Shown here one piece after another: positions 1-11,700 of a stretch of 26,126 nt of DNA (position 1 is its first letter; every line of letters begins with the position of its first letter). A program made the position numbers and the translations under genes. Under the pieces are notes generated by a model. It was not told where the DNA came from and made no database searches. It saw nothing but the letters and a program-made list of their open reading frames with translations. The stretch is from Diplocarpon mali (Eukaryota; Ascomycota; Leotiomycetes; Helotiales; Drepanopezizaceae), in NCBI GenBank assembly GCA_024741835.1, contig JAENRP010000480.1:1-26126 (forward strand). Direction: 5' to 3'.

Positions 1-439
1 AACTATATACCTGAGCTCCCTTTATAGAAGTGCTCCGTGGCCACTTCAGGGGTACATTACATAAGCCAGTCCTCAGATGCCTCAGTGCCTGAGGCTCCTC
101 ATGGCGCAACACTAAGCCTACGATAGAGCGCGATAATGCGTACGTGCGTTGCATTGTATATAAGAGTACTAGCAATCTCGATTATCGGTACTTTAATAGT
201 ACCTTTAATACGCGTTACGTTTATTATATAATATTAAGTAATAGCTGCTAATAGGCTAGTAGACTTCTCCTTGCCTCTTAAGAGGCTGTCGTATCGGCCT
301 GCGCTTGCGGTACCTCTAAGGAGGAGGTAGCACTACTACTTAATATAGTAAAGGGTGCGCTTTAAAGCTTCTATAGTATATTTATTAAATCTTATTAAGT
401 TCTAAGCTGATTTTAAAAGATAGGAGCGATCGGACCCTA
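1..439. other. Unassigned left edge, partly not RIP-mutated
   Basis: I recognise no gene here. The first about 160 bases keep normal CA and TG dinucleotides, and from about 170 the text turns TA-rich like the rest of the window. It holds a short hairpin (CCTCAGTGCCTGAGG near 85-100), a TATA-like TATATAAG at 157-164 and a 14-bp palindrome GCCTCTTAAGAGGC near 275-290. It could be an LTR and leader of an element whose coding part starts near 440, but I cannot find a second copy to define LTR ends. Confidence 0.35.
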
Positions 440-880
440 GTGCTAAGAGGGCCTGCTACTCCTGCAAGTAGTAGTACTGCTATCTCTCCTGCTCTTAATA
501 TACTATTTCTATTCGCTCCTAGCCCCTTTGGCTTAGACCTATTCGCCTCTATCGCTGCCGCCGCTCCTATCCCCTTTGCTGCTGCTATCGCAGCTGCTAC
601 TATAGTATCTCCCTTTGTCTCTCCTATCCCTACCCCTGCTATTACTACTCCTGCTATTGCTGCCGCTCCTGCCGTCCTTGCCCTTATTACCCCCGCCGCA
701 CCCTCCGCCTTCGCCCTTGCTATCGCTAGTATATTCGCTAGTAGGCCTTTGGCCGAGGGAGTGCCTCTAGGCCTTTCTTAAGAGGAGATCTATGCGGAGC
801 TTATAGCTATGGCTTCGCAGCTCCTAGCCCTAGTTAAGAGGATCTGAGAAAGGGTCGCGCCTTATAATAGTAGCTTAAGA
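440..880 (+). pseudogene. Ala/Pro/Ser-rich open frame, unknown, possibly a gag fragment
   Basis: A frame opens near 440 and stays open to a TAA at 779-781. The same frame then continues through two more stops (TAA at 779, TGA at 846) that could be mutated CAA and CGA, with the text E-E-I-Y-A-E-L, then M-A-S-Q-L-L-A-L-V-K-R-I. The first about 110 residues are low complexity (A, P, I, L, F, S). If the many I, L and F codons come from C-to-T changes of T, P and S codons, the original was a Thr/Pro/Ala-rich linker, which is common in gag proteins. The strand is strongly pyrimidine-rich: by eye only three CA but about nineteen TG dinucleotides. I do not recognise a family. It could also be an antisense shadow in the 3' region of the neighbouring copia element. 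Confidence 0.3.
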
Positions 881-1039
881 ATATTACCTATCTTATATTT
901 TTAAAAAAGGAGAGCTTTTATAATACGCTTTATAAGAGAAAACAAATAAATATAACTATAAGAGAGTAGGAGCTTATAAGTATAAGTCTTTTAATAATAA
1001 ATGACTACTCGCTAGCAAGTGCAAGTTGCTAAACGATTA
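881..1039. other. Unassigned junction next to the family-A copia element
   Basis: TA-rich text between the unknown plus-strand frame and the end of the copia pol frame on the minus strand. A 3' LTR of the neighbouring element should lie near here, but nothing resembling the 198-bp LTR at 25443 is visible. The real border of the copia element is therefore not fixed. Confidence 0.3.
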
Positions 1040-2649
1040 TTTAAAAGTTTTAAAGGTTTAATAAATAAATAAAGCTTTTAAACTTCTAGCGGTCCAGGTT
1101 CTTAATAAGCCTATTTATATATATCTCCTTAATAGGGAGGTAGATTATTTAAAAGCTTCCTCTTTAATACTCTTAATAGATCTATATATTGCTAATTTCG
1201 ATATATTAAAGGCTTATCTTAATCTTCTTATTCTTTATAATAATTAGCCGAATCGTCTATTAGTTATTATAATATATATTCTATTTAAAGAGGGAGTCTA
1301 TGCGAATCTCCTTAAAGAGGCGTTTTATAGCTATTATCTCCTTTGCAGTAGAAACTATACTATAGAGTTCTGCTTTAATAGAAGAGAGTGTAACAGTCGC
1401 TTAGTAATTCGCTTTTCAAATAATCGGTCCTTTAAATAAGAAGAAGATATATCCTTAAAAGGATCTGCAGGTCTCTTAGTCATCTTTAAAAGAAGTATCT
1501 AAAGATGTGACCAATTGGTATTCCTTAGCCTTAAAGCTATAAGCAATTTTTAAGAAGCGCGTACTATATAAGTATTAAAGCGTCTAGTCTGCGGCTAAAA
1601 GGTGCTTAAAGCTTAGATTAATTAAGAAGAAAGATAGTTAGGAGGTTATAAATGCAATATCTAGGTGTATTATAATTGCTATATAGAGAATAGAGTCTAT
1701 TTTCTCTTAGTACTCCTTTACCTTTTCTAAGGAAGCTTGCCTTAAGTTCTTAATAAACTCCTTCTTTAGTAGTAGAGTATTAGGTACTCTCCTTATATTA
1801 GCTCCGAACTTTTAAGCGATCTTCTTAATATAGGTATTATAGATTAAGGAGATCCTCTTTGCCTTTCTATTTTAAATAATCCTTACTTTAAGGAATTAGG
1901 AGATATCTCTTATAATAGTAAGCTTATACGCCTTCTTTAGGTCTTTAATTAGACGAGTCGCCTAATCTAGGTTAAAGGCCTTATATAATACTTGAATATT
2001 ATTAATATAAAACGCTATAAAGACTATATGATCCTTTATTATAAAAATACAAGGCTCTTCGCTTAATAGCTTAAGTTAAAGGCCCTTAAGCGTTCCTGCG
2101 AAGTTCCTATATTATAGTACTAGAGAGTCTTTCAGCTTATAGAGCGCGCGGTCCAGTTCTACTACTATATTAGGGCGCTTAAAGCCATCTAATAGGAAGT
2201 ATATGATTAGAGCACTCCTTAGGTCTTTAAGAGTATTAATAAATGCATTAATAATATCGAACTACTTTACTTCCATATCGAAGTATATAGCAAGCGCTAT
2301 TAGTACTTTAAAAGACCTTGCTATAAGTATAGCTGCATAGGTTAAGAAGATTAAAGCTTTGTCTTAGAGATCCCTTTGCACAATTAGCTATAATTGGCAC
2401 TTTAGAAGCTTGCTAGAGCTATTGACCTTATAGGTAAAAACCTATTTCAATAGTATCGGCAAAGGCTTTAAGTAATCCCTTTATACGATTCTTTAGCAAT
2501 TCCGAGATTCTAAATTCCTAATCTCCTAGCGCCCTCCTTCTTTAAATCGTTTACTAAAAGGGTGCTTCTTTAAGTCTAGCCATCCTTTTAAAGGCTTTAA
2601 TAGAAAGCTTTAGTACTATAGGCGGTTAAGAGACTGCGCTCTATCCTTT
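1040..2649 (-). pseudogene. pol reverse transcriptase and RNase H part, left family-A copia
   Basis: Minus-strand text matches the copia RT (RVT_2) and RNase H pattern. F-D-M-E-V-K-Q-F-D-I-I-N-A-F lies near 2242-2285. The catalytic Y-x-D-D is mutated to Y-I-N-N near 1990-2015, as expected from GAY-to-AAY changes. RNase H follows: D-T-S-F-K-D-D near 1478-1506, S-S-I-K-A-E-L-Y-S near 1359-1388, and a C-terminal L-T-K-N-L-D-R-Q-K-F (read through mutated stops) near 1072-1107. The C-terminus fades near 1040. Many CAA/CAG/TGG codons are now stops, so no protein can be made. Confidence 0.82.
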
Positions 2650-5399
2650 GCCCGATTATCAACTGCAGCTTTAATAATTATATAAACTATTAAATAGTCC
2701 TTTCTATCTTCCCTTATTTATTCGTTCGCTTAAAAGGTTGATATAAACTCCTATATATATAAGGAGCAAAGTAAATTAATATTGCTTTAAAAGAGTATAT
2801 ACTCTAGAGTAGTAGCATATACTTTTAAAGTCTCTTATTACTTAACGCTTAAGCGTCTCGTCTTCTTTTACTTAAGAAGAGGGAATTCCTCTTTGCGCTT
2901 TTCTTTATAAGTCTCCTTTTTTATTTTTATTATTACTAGAGGTTCCTTTAAAAGTCTAGGTAGCTCTAACTCTTAAGCTTATAGTCTTTGAGCTAGTATT
3001 ATAACTTAAGGTATTATATTATTAAGGCCTATTCCTCTTACTAAATCGCTTTTTATAAGACTATTAAAGCTCCTCCTAGATCTTAGCAGTAGTGCCTTTA
3101 GCCTTCTATTAGAGTTTACTAAGGCCTACCTTTATAACTAAAGACTCTGTCTTAAAGCCTTTAAGCCATTTCTATTCTTATATAAAATAGCAGCTAAAGA
3201 TCTGCCGATCGCCTTATAGAACTCATCTTTAAAGACTCCTTTAGAGTCGTCTATAGTTCCTTCTTTAATAGGGCCTTTATAGGGAATTATTACCCCTGAG
3301 CTCTAGTCGCTATTTGCCTTCTTAAAGACTAGTAAAGTAGCTTCTAATTCGCTTGCTTCTACCCTTGAGTTTCTAAGCGGGTCTTTTAAAGAATTTAGAT
3401 TTAAGTTAAGGCCTTTTATACTATTAGTTAAAGGCTATAGAGTAGTATCGGTCTATAATATAGGCTCTTCTTATATAGCAGCTTCTTTTGCAGTAATTGC
3501 ATTCGGCCTTATAATAAGCTCTAATTCTTTAAAAATGCCTTTGAACTTAGCGTCCTAAGCTCCTTCTCTCTCTCTAATCAATTAGAAGGTTATCTCAAGT
3601 TCTTAGCGCGATATAAGGTTTACGCGCTTAGCTTTTGGACTATAGAAGAGAGACTTATCGAATTTGATATTATAAGTTGTTATTACTTACTAAAGTATAA
3701 GAACCTAGATTCTATAAATATTAAAGGTAATATATCTAATTAAGTAACCTAAGTGCCCTTATAGTTTAATTTTAAAGGTTCGGCAATCCCTCTCCGCCTC
3801 CCTCTCCTTAATTAAAAGGTATATATAAGTGCTATATATATAAATGCGACTCTAGTCGGGCTTTAAGCTTGCTATCATCTGCTTAATAAGTAGTAGCTTA
3901 TAAAATCGAAAATACTACTTAAACCAATTATAAAGAGCCTCGCTTAGTAAGATCATCTTCTTCCTAGTAAGTAGGGAGATGTTATAAAGGTATATAGCAG
4001 CTTCTACAACCTTTAGCCAAAGGCTCGCTAGAAGCCTGGCGTAGATCCTTATTTTAATAAAGCGTTTAATCAACTCCCTTCCTACTCGCTCTACGCCTCT
4101 ATTTAGTTAGTATATATAAGTAGGAGTAAGCTTTAAATCAATTCCCTCCTCCTTTACCTATCTCTAGTACTCTATAAAAGAGTCTTCCCTTAAGAAGATT
4201 ACTAAAGTATTATTATCTTGCCTAATTTTGCAAATAGAAAGCCTATATTAGCGTTTCACTTATACTTCAAAGGCCTAAAGGACCTTTATAACTATATCTC
4301 TACCCTTCGATCTTAATAGGAATATCTAAAGTATACTACTATACTCGTCCTTAATTAAAAGAACTTATAAGCAACTATTATATAAGTTATTTAAAAAGTT
4401 AAAGAGATCTTAAAAGATCCTAAAGAAGGGCTTTAGAGATCGGTTCTTAAAGGTAGCGCAAGAAATAACTTGCCTAGCAGACGCTACTATATATATAGGG
4501 CACTTTAGCCTTTATATTCCCCTGATCTTCACTCCTTTAGCGCACTTAACTAGCGCTTAAAGAGCCTCCGCGCCTAAGTAGCCAGCGCAAAGGTGCTAAG
4601 TATATATATTATCATCCCGCACCTTAATAGGTGCATAGCTAAATTAGAACTTATTATAAAGCGTCGTCTTAGCTATAGAGAACGCTATTAAAGCAAAGAA
4701 GTCATATTAAAGCATATTTAAGAGATCTAAATAGTTAATAGGCTTATATTTAAAGAAAATGAGATTATAATAACGCTTTAACTAAGCTTGCTTTACAAAG
4801 TCTTTAATGCTTTTAAAGCGTAAAGTAAGGTCTACCCTAGAGTATTAAAAACCCTTATCCGTAAGAAGCCTCTCTAAGATGATATTAGTAGTAAACTCTT
4901 CTATAATAGCAATATTGTAAAGCGTTATTCCTATAAGAGAGCTATTATACTATAAAAGAGAGTCTGCCATATATCTATTACCTCTCTTAATAATTAGGAG
5001 TCTTAAAGTACCTACTTCAATATATTACTACAAGTCGCCAGAAGGCTTAAAGGTGCCTATAATAAGTAAATCCTTTGAATTAATAATATAAGTAGCTGCG
5101 CAATTATTAAGGAGCGTACTTAAGGAGAGCAGGTAGCGTTCTAGCTTAAAGAGGTAGTAGATATTAAACGATTCTTCAAAAGCGTTAAAAGCAAAGGGAT
5201 CTATTATTATAAAGACTAATAAGTTCTCCCTTTTGCCTAAACCATCCTCTTTAAAGGCTAAAGCCTTTCCCTTGAATTTGTCAATTGCTATTACCGCAAT
5301 ATCATTCTCCTTAAGCTATACTTAAAGACCTTTGAACTAGTCTCCTGCGTTTAACGCCTTTTGTATTCGTAGGACCTCCTCTTGCGAAAGGAGAACCTT
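2650..5399 (-). pseudogene. pol protease and integrase part, left family-A copia
   Basis: One minus-strand frame can be read through interspersed stops. A degraded aspartic protease core (text N-N-C-A-A-T-Y-I-I-N-S-K-D-L-L) lies near 5070-5115. The GAG-pre-integrase zinc site reads H-L-C-A-G-Y-L-G near 4580-4600, then C-P-I-Y-I-V-A-S-A near 4485-4510 (second Cys mutated to Tyr). The integrase core has the first Asp in I-K-D-E-Y-S-S near 4340-4363, the second in I-R-Q-D-N-N near 4208-4226, and the Glu in R-G-V-E-R-V-G-R-E-L near 4070-4105. So D, D and E all survive although the frame is broken by many TAA/TAG codons. The downstream part (about 2650-3800) is the poorly conserved integrase tail and linker to RT. 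Confidence 0.72.
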
Positions 5400-6560
5400 T
5401 ATATTTTTCTTACGCCTATCTATAGTATACAATAGTTTCCGATAGTCCTAGGGCTTCTAATAGTGATTTTTAAAGCCTCTATAAGGGCACTTGGGCCTGA
5501 TCTCCCTTTTGGAGCTTATAGAGCGATTTTAGGAGCTATTCGCTAGAGCCTACGAAAGGGTTTCGACATCTAGGAAAGACTCTCAAGTAATAAAAACTGC
5601 TAGCCCTTTATTATCGATCGCTCTATTAAATTCAATGCCTGCTAAGGCGCGGCTTAGCTGCATTAGGTTGTACTTATATAAGGTTCCTATCTACTTATTA
5701 ATAATAATTTCCTCCTTTAAGCGAGTCGCTTAACTCAAATTAATCTTTATTATAATTGAGTTTAAAAAGTTAATAACTCTTAATCTCCTTTTAATCTTAG
5801 GGAGATTGTATTATTCTATTAGGTAGTACGCCTTTTGCTACTCTTAGATTTACTATTAAGTGTTAGTTCTTCCAGTTTTACCTTAGCGTAGTATATCGCA
5901 GTACTAGAGCCTTATCTAAGACTAAATAGCCTTATTAGAAGGCGTAATATCACACTTTAAAATAGATACTAGGCCTTAGAGTAAGAGTTGCTAATTCACT
6001 AAATTAGCGTGCAGGTCATTAGCAAGGGTTCCACTTATAGGAGTATCTCTATCAGGTATTAAGGAAGAGAGCTTCTTAACTTAGATTTATACTTAAGCTA
6101 TTACAGAAGCTAAGAGCATTCCGTCGATAGTCTTAGAGACCTATTCTAAGAGTAGTTTATAGTATTTGCGTTAGGTCTTCTAAGTCTCCTTACGCATATA
6201 GTACTCCTTTATTAGGATTTTATATTCATCCTTAATATCCTTATATAAAGCCTATAAAGGAGGAGCCTTTAATAGGTCTCCTAGGGGAAAGCGAGCGTAA
6301 ATCTATTCGAATAGAGTCGCTATATACTCTTTATATAACCTTGTGTATATTATACAGAGGTTAGCTATTTCTAGTTCCTTAAGCTCCTATATAGAGGGAG
6401 CTTAAGGCTCGGTCTTTATAATTGACTTAAATAGGAGTCTTAGATCGGCAAAAGTGGTAATATTATAAAGCTTAGCGAAGAATATATATTTACTAAACCA
6501 CTTTACCTAAGAGGCAGAAGTATTAAAGCAAGGCTTAGAGATGCTTAAAGAGTCAGATAT
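5400..6560 (-). pseudogene. gag of left family-A copia copy (RIP-inactivated)
   Basis: The start aligns to the ATG at 25846 of the intact copy, 205 nt inside the LTR in both; here it is ATA at 6560-6558. The following codons keep the S-D-S-x-S-I-S pattern and then collect TAG/TAA stops. Near 5489 the minus strand reads C-P-Y-R-G-F-K-N-H-Y, a degraded zinc-knuckle-like stretch, followed by a basic segment (D-R-R-K-K-N). In copia elements gag forms the virus-like particle and the knuckle binds the element RNA. The border with protease is not sharp because gag and pol share a frame here. Confidence 0.7.
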
Positions 6561-6754
6561 ATTAAATAGAGTCTAGTAAAAAAGGTTAGGTATATAAATA
6601 AAGTTTGCAAATAAGGTTCGATCGGAAATTGGAGATTTATTAATTAAAAATGAAGGTCCTTTAAGTTGTTATAAATACTCGAAAAGTCGGTTAGGAGCTT
6701 AAAGGGCCCTTTAGCCGATTGTATACAAAGAGAAAGCATATTAAAGTGCTTACA

Positions 6755-6765
6755 GGGCTTATAAC
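6755..6765 (-). promoter_or_regulatory. Primer binding site, initiator tRNA-Met half (mutated)
   Basis: Immediately inside the LTR the minus strand reads GTTATAAGCCC, against GTTATGAGCCC in the intact copy at 25641. The intact form is complementary to GGGCUCAUAAC, the anticodon stem-loop of initiator tRNA-Met. The single G-to-A change is of RIP type. The remaining leader (6561-6754) is noncoding. Confidence 0.8.
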
Positions 6766-6962
6766 TGTGGTACAGTCGGCTAGAGGGCCTTCATTGGGTC
6801 GCTCAGGAGGCTCGCAGAAGTAGGGGAAGATGATTGATTGTATTATTCTCTAGTATATATATGGTAAGGAGACTTCGGAAAGAAAAGGGAGAGTCTATGA
6901 CTAAGCAGAGTCACGTGGAGGGTCTCCAGAATAAGTGGAGACTCCGCCCATTCTGCACGACA
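6766..6962 (-). repeat. 5' LTR of the left family-A copia copy
   Basis: 197 bp bounded by TG and CA. It is the reverse complement of the 198-bp LTRs at 20678-20875 and 25443-25640, with scattered differences: G-to-A changes near 6772-6785 and 6850-6860, a changed patch near 6815-6830 and a one-base deletion near 6905. It is much less mutated than the sequence just inside it. Confidence 0.92.
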
Positions 6963-8284
6963 AATAGACTTAAATTCCTCTATTTAGTTATTAAAAGTAA
7001 GTCTAAGAGTACGGTCTTCTAAGAACGATTTAACCTATATAATAAGACTAATAAGGAGATTTAGTAAAACTAGAATCTATAATAGTCTATTTTTCGCAAT
7101 ATGATCAAATGCGCCTTTAATATTAAGGAATAGTACACTTATTTTCAGCTTATTTGTCTTATTCAGCTCTACTTTATTTTGCAAGAGTAGAGCCGCGTCA
7201 ATAGCCGATTTATATAATCTACTACCAATTTGAGAATAGTATAGTAGAGTAGTAGTTTTAGCTAAAAGGCTTCTTAAGAATAAATCCAATAGCTTATTTC
7301 TATACTTTAAAGTAATAGCCCTAGTTTATTAAGGACGAATAGACCTTAAAAAACACTTTTAGAATAGCTAAATAAGCTTGAATAATTATTTCTTATATAA
7401 TAAAATCTAGTCTTAGGGTTTTACCCTTTATCTTTGAAGTATACGCATTTTTAATCTAAATTTGCATTAATAATAGCCAACTCCACTTATTACTCTTATT
7501 TAAATAATTAACATCATTTTTTAACGCGTATAGATTTGGACTATTAGAAACAGGTAGAGTTAAAAAGAGAGTACTTCTAAAGATATTACACTTTTTTTAA
7601 AAAGTCGATTTCAACTCTTAAGTATTAGAGTCAAATAAACTAAGGATTAATTAAGAGCTTAATCCCTTAGTATATAATATAGCTTTAAATATCGACTAAG
7701 AGTCCTCTTTTTCTAAGAATTAGTTCTAATGCTTTATTTTTCCTATTTTAATTGAATTAAAATACGTATTTCTGGCTTGTTTTAATTCTTATTAAAAAAG
7801 AGTATACCCTAAGGATTTGCTTTTATAGTAGAATTATTATATAATTTTATATAGATTTTTTAAATCCTTATTCTACTAGGGTTTACTATTTATAGATAAC
7901 TTGGATTTAGGTATTACCTTATCTATAGCTTCTATAAATTTCATAGTAAAAGTATTTACTAGGTCTTCTAGTTCTTAATTTATACTAAAATCTTTAGAAT
8001 ATTCGAAATCTAAGAAGACGTTTTTAATTATCCTCTTAAATTTTTCCTAATTTAAATTTTTTATATTATATTATAAAATAGTAGGGTAAGACCTAGTATT
8101 ACTAGTACCAGCAGTAATAGTAAATAGAACCCTAAAGTGATTAGAACCTAGATCTAGTATAGTTTGCCAGTCTACGATTTTATTTACTATTCCTTAAGTA
8201 GCAAATATTGAATCAATAATAGAGGGAGTTATTATATTTAATCTAAAATAAGTTCCTTCCCTTAGAGTATTTAATAGATATAAA
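6963..8284 (-). pseudogene. LINE (Tad1-like) ORF2, endonuclease C-terminus to RT, broken
   Basis: Minus strand. Near 8125-8150 the text G-S-N-H-F-R-V-L-F matches the S-D-H motif that ends AP-type endonucleases of non-LTR retrotransposons. After a linker comes the RT start: an open stretch at 7077-7289 reads L-L-L-Q-N-K-V-E-L then V-L-F-L-N-I-K-G-A-F-D-H-I-A, the LINE RT motif whose first catalytic Asp sits in D-x-K-G-A-F-D (its first Asp here is Asn). Beyond a stop at 7074 the same frame continues with S-F-L-E-D-R-T-L-R-L-T-F-N-N near 6980-7030, then is cut by the family-A LTR at 6963. The Y-x-D-D box and 3' end are absent from the window. The piece was contiguous with 14424-18353 before B1 inserted. 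Confidence 0.8.
8280..8284. repeat. Target site duplication ATAAA, left copy, of B1
   Basis: ATAAA directly precedes the element; the same five bases follow it at 14424-14428. Five-base duplications are usual for copia integrases. Confidence 0.9.
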
Positions 8285-8479
8285 TATTGAGCTTAAGTGA
8301 GTCGGCGCAGTAGGTATAGGAAACTTCTAAAGGTCGATGGTCGATATATTAGTAAGAGTTTAAGAAGGAAGGTTACCCCTTTCTTACCTATAGCTATATA
8401 CGTATCAATATCCTACTAACTAAGTAGTAGGGTTATATAATAATATATTAGAGTAATAGCTATATTACCTATCTTAATA
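8285..8479 (-). repeat. 3' LTR of B1
   Basis: 195 bp, matching 14229-14423 and, inverted, 18782-18976 and 24975-25169. On the minus strand it would begin TGTTAAGATAGG and end AACA; here both ends have become TA through RIP-type changes. Just inside it the purine-rich run GAGTAAGGG (8480-8488, minus strand) is the likely polypurine tract. Confidence 0.92.
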
Positions 8480-8615
8480 CCCTTACTCAGACCTTACTCT
8501 GATTAACCTATAGTCGGGAAAATAATAACTATCCTTTTGCGCTAATCTAACTCTTAAGTATCTCTTTAAATTAAAAACAATTAATTAATAGCAACCTTTA
8601 TTAAAATCACTAATC

Positions 8616-8770
8616 CTACTCGTAAGGTAGGATTAGGAGTCAAATTTCTAAAAGCGTTCCTTTATAAGACTACGTGACTTGACTTGCGGTCCAGGCCTAA
8701 GAGTCGATTTAAAAAAAACTTTACTTTATAAGACTACGTAACCTAACTCGCAAGGCGGGCCTAGGAGTTA
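8616..8770 (-). repeat. 3'-region repeats sharing the peptide-repeat core, B1
   Basis: Three copies of a core close to GACTCCTAGGCCNRGAC then YGCAAGT, two of them followed by a conserved CAAGTCA...TAGTCTTATAAAGGAA tail, spaced about 63 bases apart. They lie between the end of pol and the 3' LTR. The core is the same nucleotide motif as the in-frame repeats inside pol. Confidence 0.75.
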
Positions 8771-8782
8771 TCCTTAAGCCTA

Positions 8783-11700
8783 CTAAGCCTTTACTATCTT
8801 TTACAACCCTAGCATATCTTTAAACGCTTTGAACTTTATAACTATCTCTAATAGCTTTATAAATCCATCTGCTACTATTTGATTAATTAAGATATAGGTA
8901 ATTAATAACTTATTCTTTATAATAAGGTTATAAATAAAGTAATAGGTAATATTGATATATTTCAATCGCTTATATAAGTATAGATTCTTTATAAGTGCAA
9001 TCGCCTTTATATTATTTACTTAAAGATTAATATAGTTCCTATCTTATTTAATATATTTAGTAAAACCTATATCTTTTAGAACTTAAGCGATCTATAATCC
9101 TTACTTATAATTTGATAATATTAATATATATTTAGCCTTAGTGCTTGCAGTAGCTATTGATTTCTACTTCCTACTTCCCTATAATATAGGTCTACTATAT
9201 AATATTACTATACTTCTAGATATACTTTTCCGACCTTTTATATTTGCTTAGTCGGAATTGGTATATACCTTAAGCTTTACGCTTATATATTTTATTAGTT
9301 TATATCTTACCTTCTATATGATTATCGATCGAAGGTACCTTTTAAATCGCTTGACTATATTTTTATATTAAATTATTAGATCCTTTAGGTTCTGACTAAG
9401 TTGCTTAATAATAAAGGCGATATCTGGTCTTATATATACTATAGTATATATAATTGCTCTAATGTCCTATTAGTACTTCTTTAAATCTCCTTTCTACTTA
9501 TTTTCATTAGTAGGCTTTAACTTATTATACTTTCCTTCGATTAGAGTACGCTTTGGCTTAAAGTTAAGAGCATAAGTAGAGAGTCCTATTCGGTTTAGGA
9601 TCTTCTTAATATATTGCTCTTAATCTAACCAGAGTTCTTAAGTAAAGCGGTTCTTTATAATGCAAATGCTAAGGATCTTATAAATTCTCCTTAGATCCTT
9701 AGTATTAAAATGTTTCCGAATTATTATAAAGAACTAATCTAATTAAGTGGTTGTTTTCGCAGCTATAGTAATATTATTAATATATAATAGCAACTTAATT
9801 CTACGCTTAATATAGGTAAATAGATAAGAGTCAGCTAGGCTTTAAACGAATCCTATTTCTACTAAAGTAGAGCTATATAAGAGGTTCTAATTATAAGCTG
9901 ATTGTTTAAGCCTATAGATACTATAGAGTATACAAAGGGAGTGGCTAGCATATATAAGAATACTATCAGGTTAAGAGAGAAAAATCCGTTCCTTTATAAT
10001 CGCTTTAGTAAATGCATTTTTAATATTATACTATCTATATTCAAAGTCCTTAGCGACTACTATTGCTATAAATATGCAAAGGGTGTTTATGCGAACTATT
10101 AGTGCGAATATATTAAAGTAGTCTTTTCTATACTATTAGGAGAAGCCCTTAGCTATAAGCCTTGCCTTATAATATTCTAAGGTCCTATTTGTATATATCT
10201 TGATTATAAAGACCTACTTTATTAATACTAGGTTCATATCCTTTAGCGTTAGTTCCTTTATCTATATACTATTTGTAATAAGAGAGCTTATCTCCTTTTA
10301 AATTGCCTTATTTTATACTGCTCTATTCTTTAGGTTATTAATAGCTTTATTATATATCTTTAGAAGAGAGATTTTTATTATCCCTCTAGCGGCTAAGAAT
10401 ATATTATCTTTGTTAAAGCTTTATTAGAGTTTGAGCTTATAGATCTTATATGCTATTATAGCCTAGATACGCTTAGACTCGCGTTCGTTTAAGGTATCTT
10501 CCAATTCTAAGTCTCTATTCCTCTTTAAAGGCGTAGGTTTAACTATAGGTTCTATAGGCTTATTATCTAAGGAACCGCTTTTTAATAGTAGAGGCTTATT
10601 ATTACTTATACTTATTTTAGGAATATCCTTTACTATAGGTACTTTAATTAAAGAGATAATAATATTAAAGTTATTTTATACTTTAAGTAGTTTGCGAACG
10701 ATAGGAATAGTCTATTCGGCCTTTGGGCGATTAGTAGGTCGTTAATTAACAGATGCGCTTAATATACCTAAGCTTAAAGAGAGGGGTTATTAATTCGGCT
10801 TAATAGTATTACTATTAAGTAATATACCTTGCGAATCTCTAGGTATATAAAGCTTTAAGGATAGCTCCCCCTTATTTTAAGATTTATTAAACTCAACTAT
10901 TAAGGATGTAATTACTTGCCTTAGGTCTAGCGTATATACTATCTATTGCTTTATTATCTATTTAATATACTTAACAAATATATACTCTCTACCTTAGTCT
11001 ATTAGCTTCTTACTCTTTATACCCGTAGGCTAAGACTTTAGGCTAATATAGGAGTAGTAGATGCTTTTAAAGACGCAGATATAGTCTAAGCTTAGTTTTT
11101 ATCTAAAATATACCTTATATAGTAATATTCGGGTGCTATTAACTATTAGTCTACTACCTATTCTATTTTATAAGTATATATCTGCTTTAACTATAAGGTC
11201 TTAGAATTCTAATAGTAAGTTAGTATCTTATAATAGAGCGCAATAGTTAGTCTTTACTTATTAAATGCTTCGCTTAGCGATACTATTTTAATAGGAACCT
11301 TTATATATTATAATTAGTTTGTAATAAACTCCTTATTTTACCTATTTATTAAGCTTTGCCTTAATCTCTAATGCGTTATCAGACCTAATAGCTATTAGCT
11401 TTAACTAGGTCTAGTATTCTTTTATTACTTTTTAAGTTTCTAGCTTTTTTATAAGCTTAGATTTGGTCTTAGCGCAAATAGTTTATATCTACTAAGTGGA
11501 GTTATCTATTATTTAAGAAAACTAATTATTTCCTCTAATTAAGGTTGTAAATAGTCTAGTAGTATTAATAGATATTAGCGCTAGTATCGAATCTTTTTAT
11601 AAACTAAGCTTAGTTCGCATCCGATTTCGAAGTTTTATTAGCTTATAAATTCGGCATACTAGGCGATCCTTCGGTACTTGGATCTTCTGTTTTAAAGTCA

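Larger units (their letters stand above)
1040..6962 (-). mobile_element. RIP-mutated Ty1/copia LTR retrotransposon, family A, left copy
   Basis: Read on the minus strand it runs 5' LTR (6766-6962), PBS, 205-nt leader, gag, protease, integrase, RT and RNase H, the Pseudoviridae (Ty1/copia) gene order with integrase before RT. The leader and gag start match the unmutated element at 25443-26126 base for base apart from many C-to-T and G-to-A changes, so both belong to one family. No 3' LTR is visible at the left, so the copy is truncated, interrupted by something in 1-1040, or extends beyond the window. It sits inside the reverse transcriptase of a LINE: the LINE frame stops at 6963. The five bases outside the LTR (6963-6967) are AATAG, the predicted target duplication, but the partner copy is not visible. 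Confidence 0.85.

Noticed and set aside
6834..7022. 62-residue open frame, plus strand, starting in the left LTR
   Set aside because: It crosses from an LTR into antisense LINE RT and has no support as a gene.
9902..10102. 66-residue open frame, plus strand, and its twin at 23352-23552, minus strand
   Set aside because: Both are antisense to the RT domain of B1 and B2; the sense strand carries the RT motifs.
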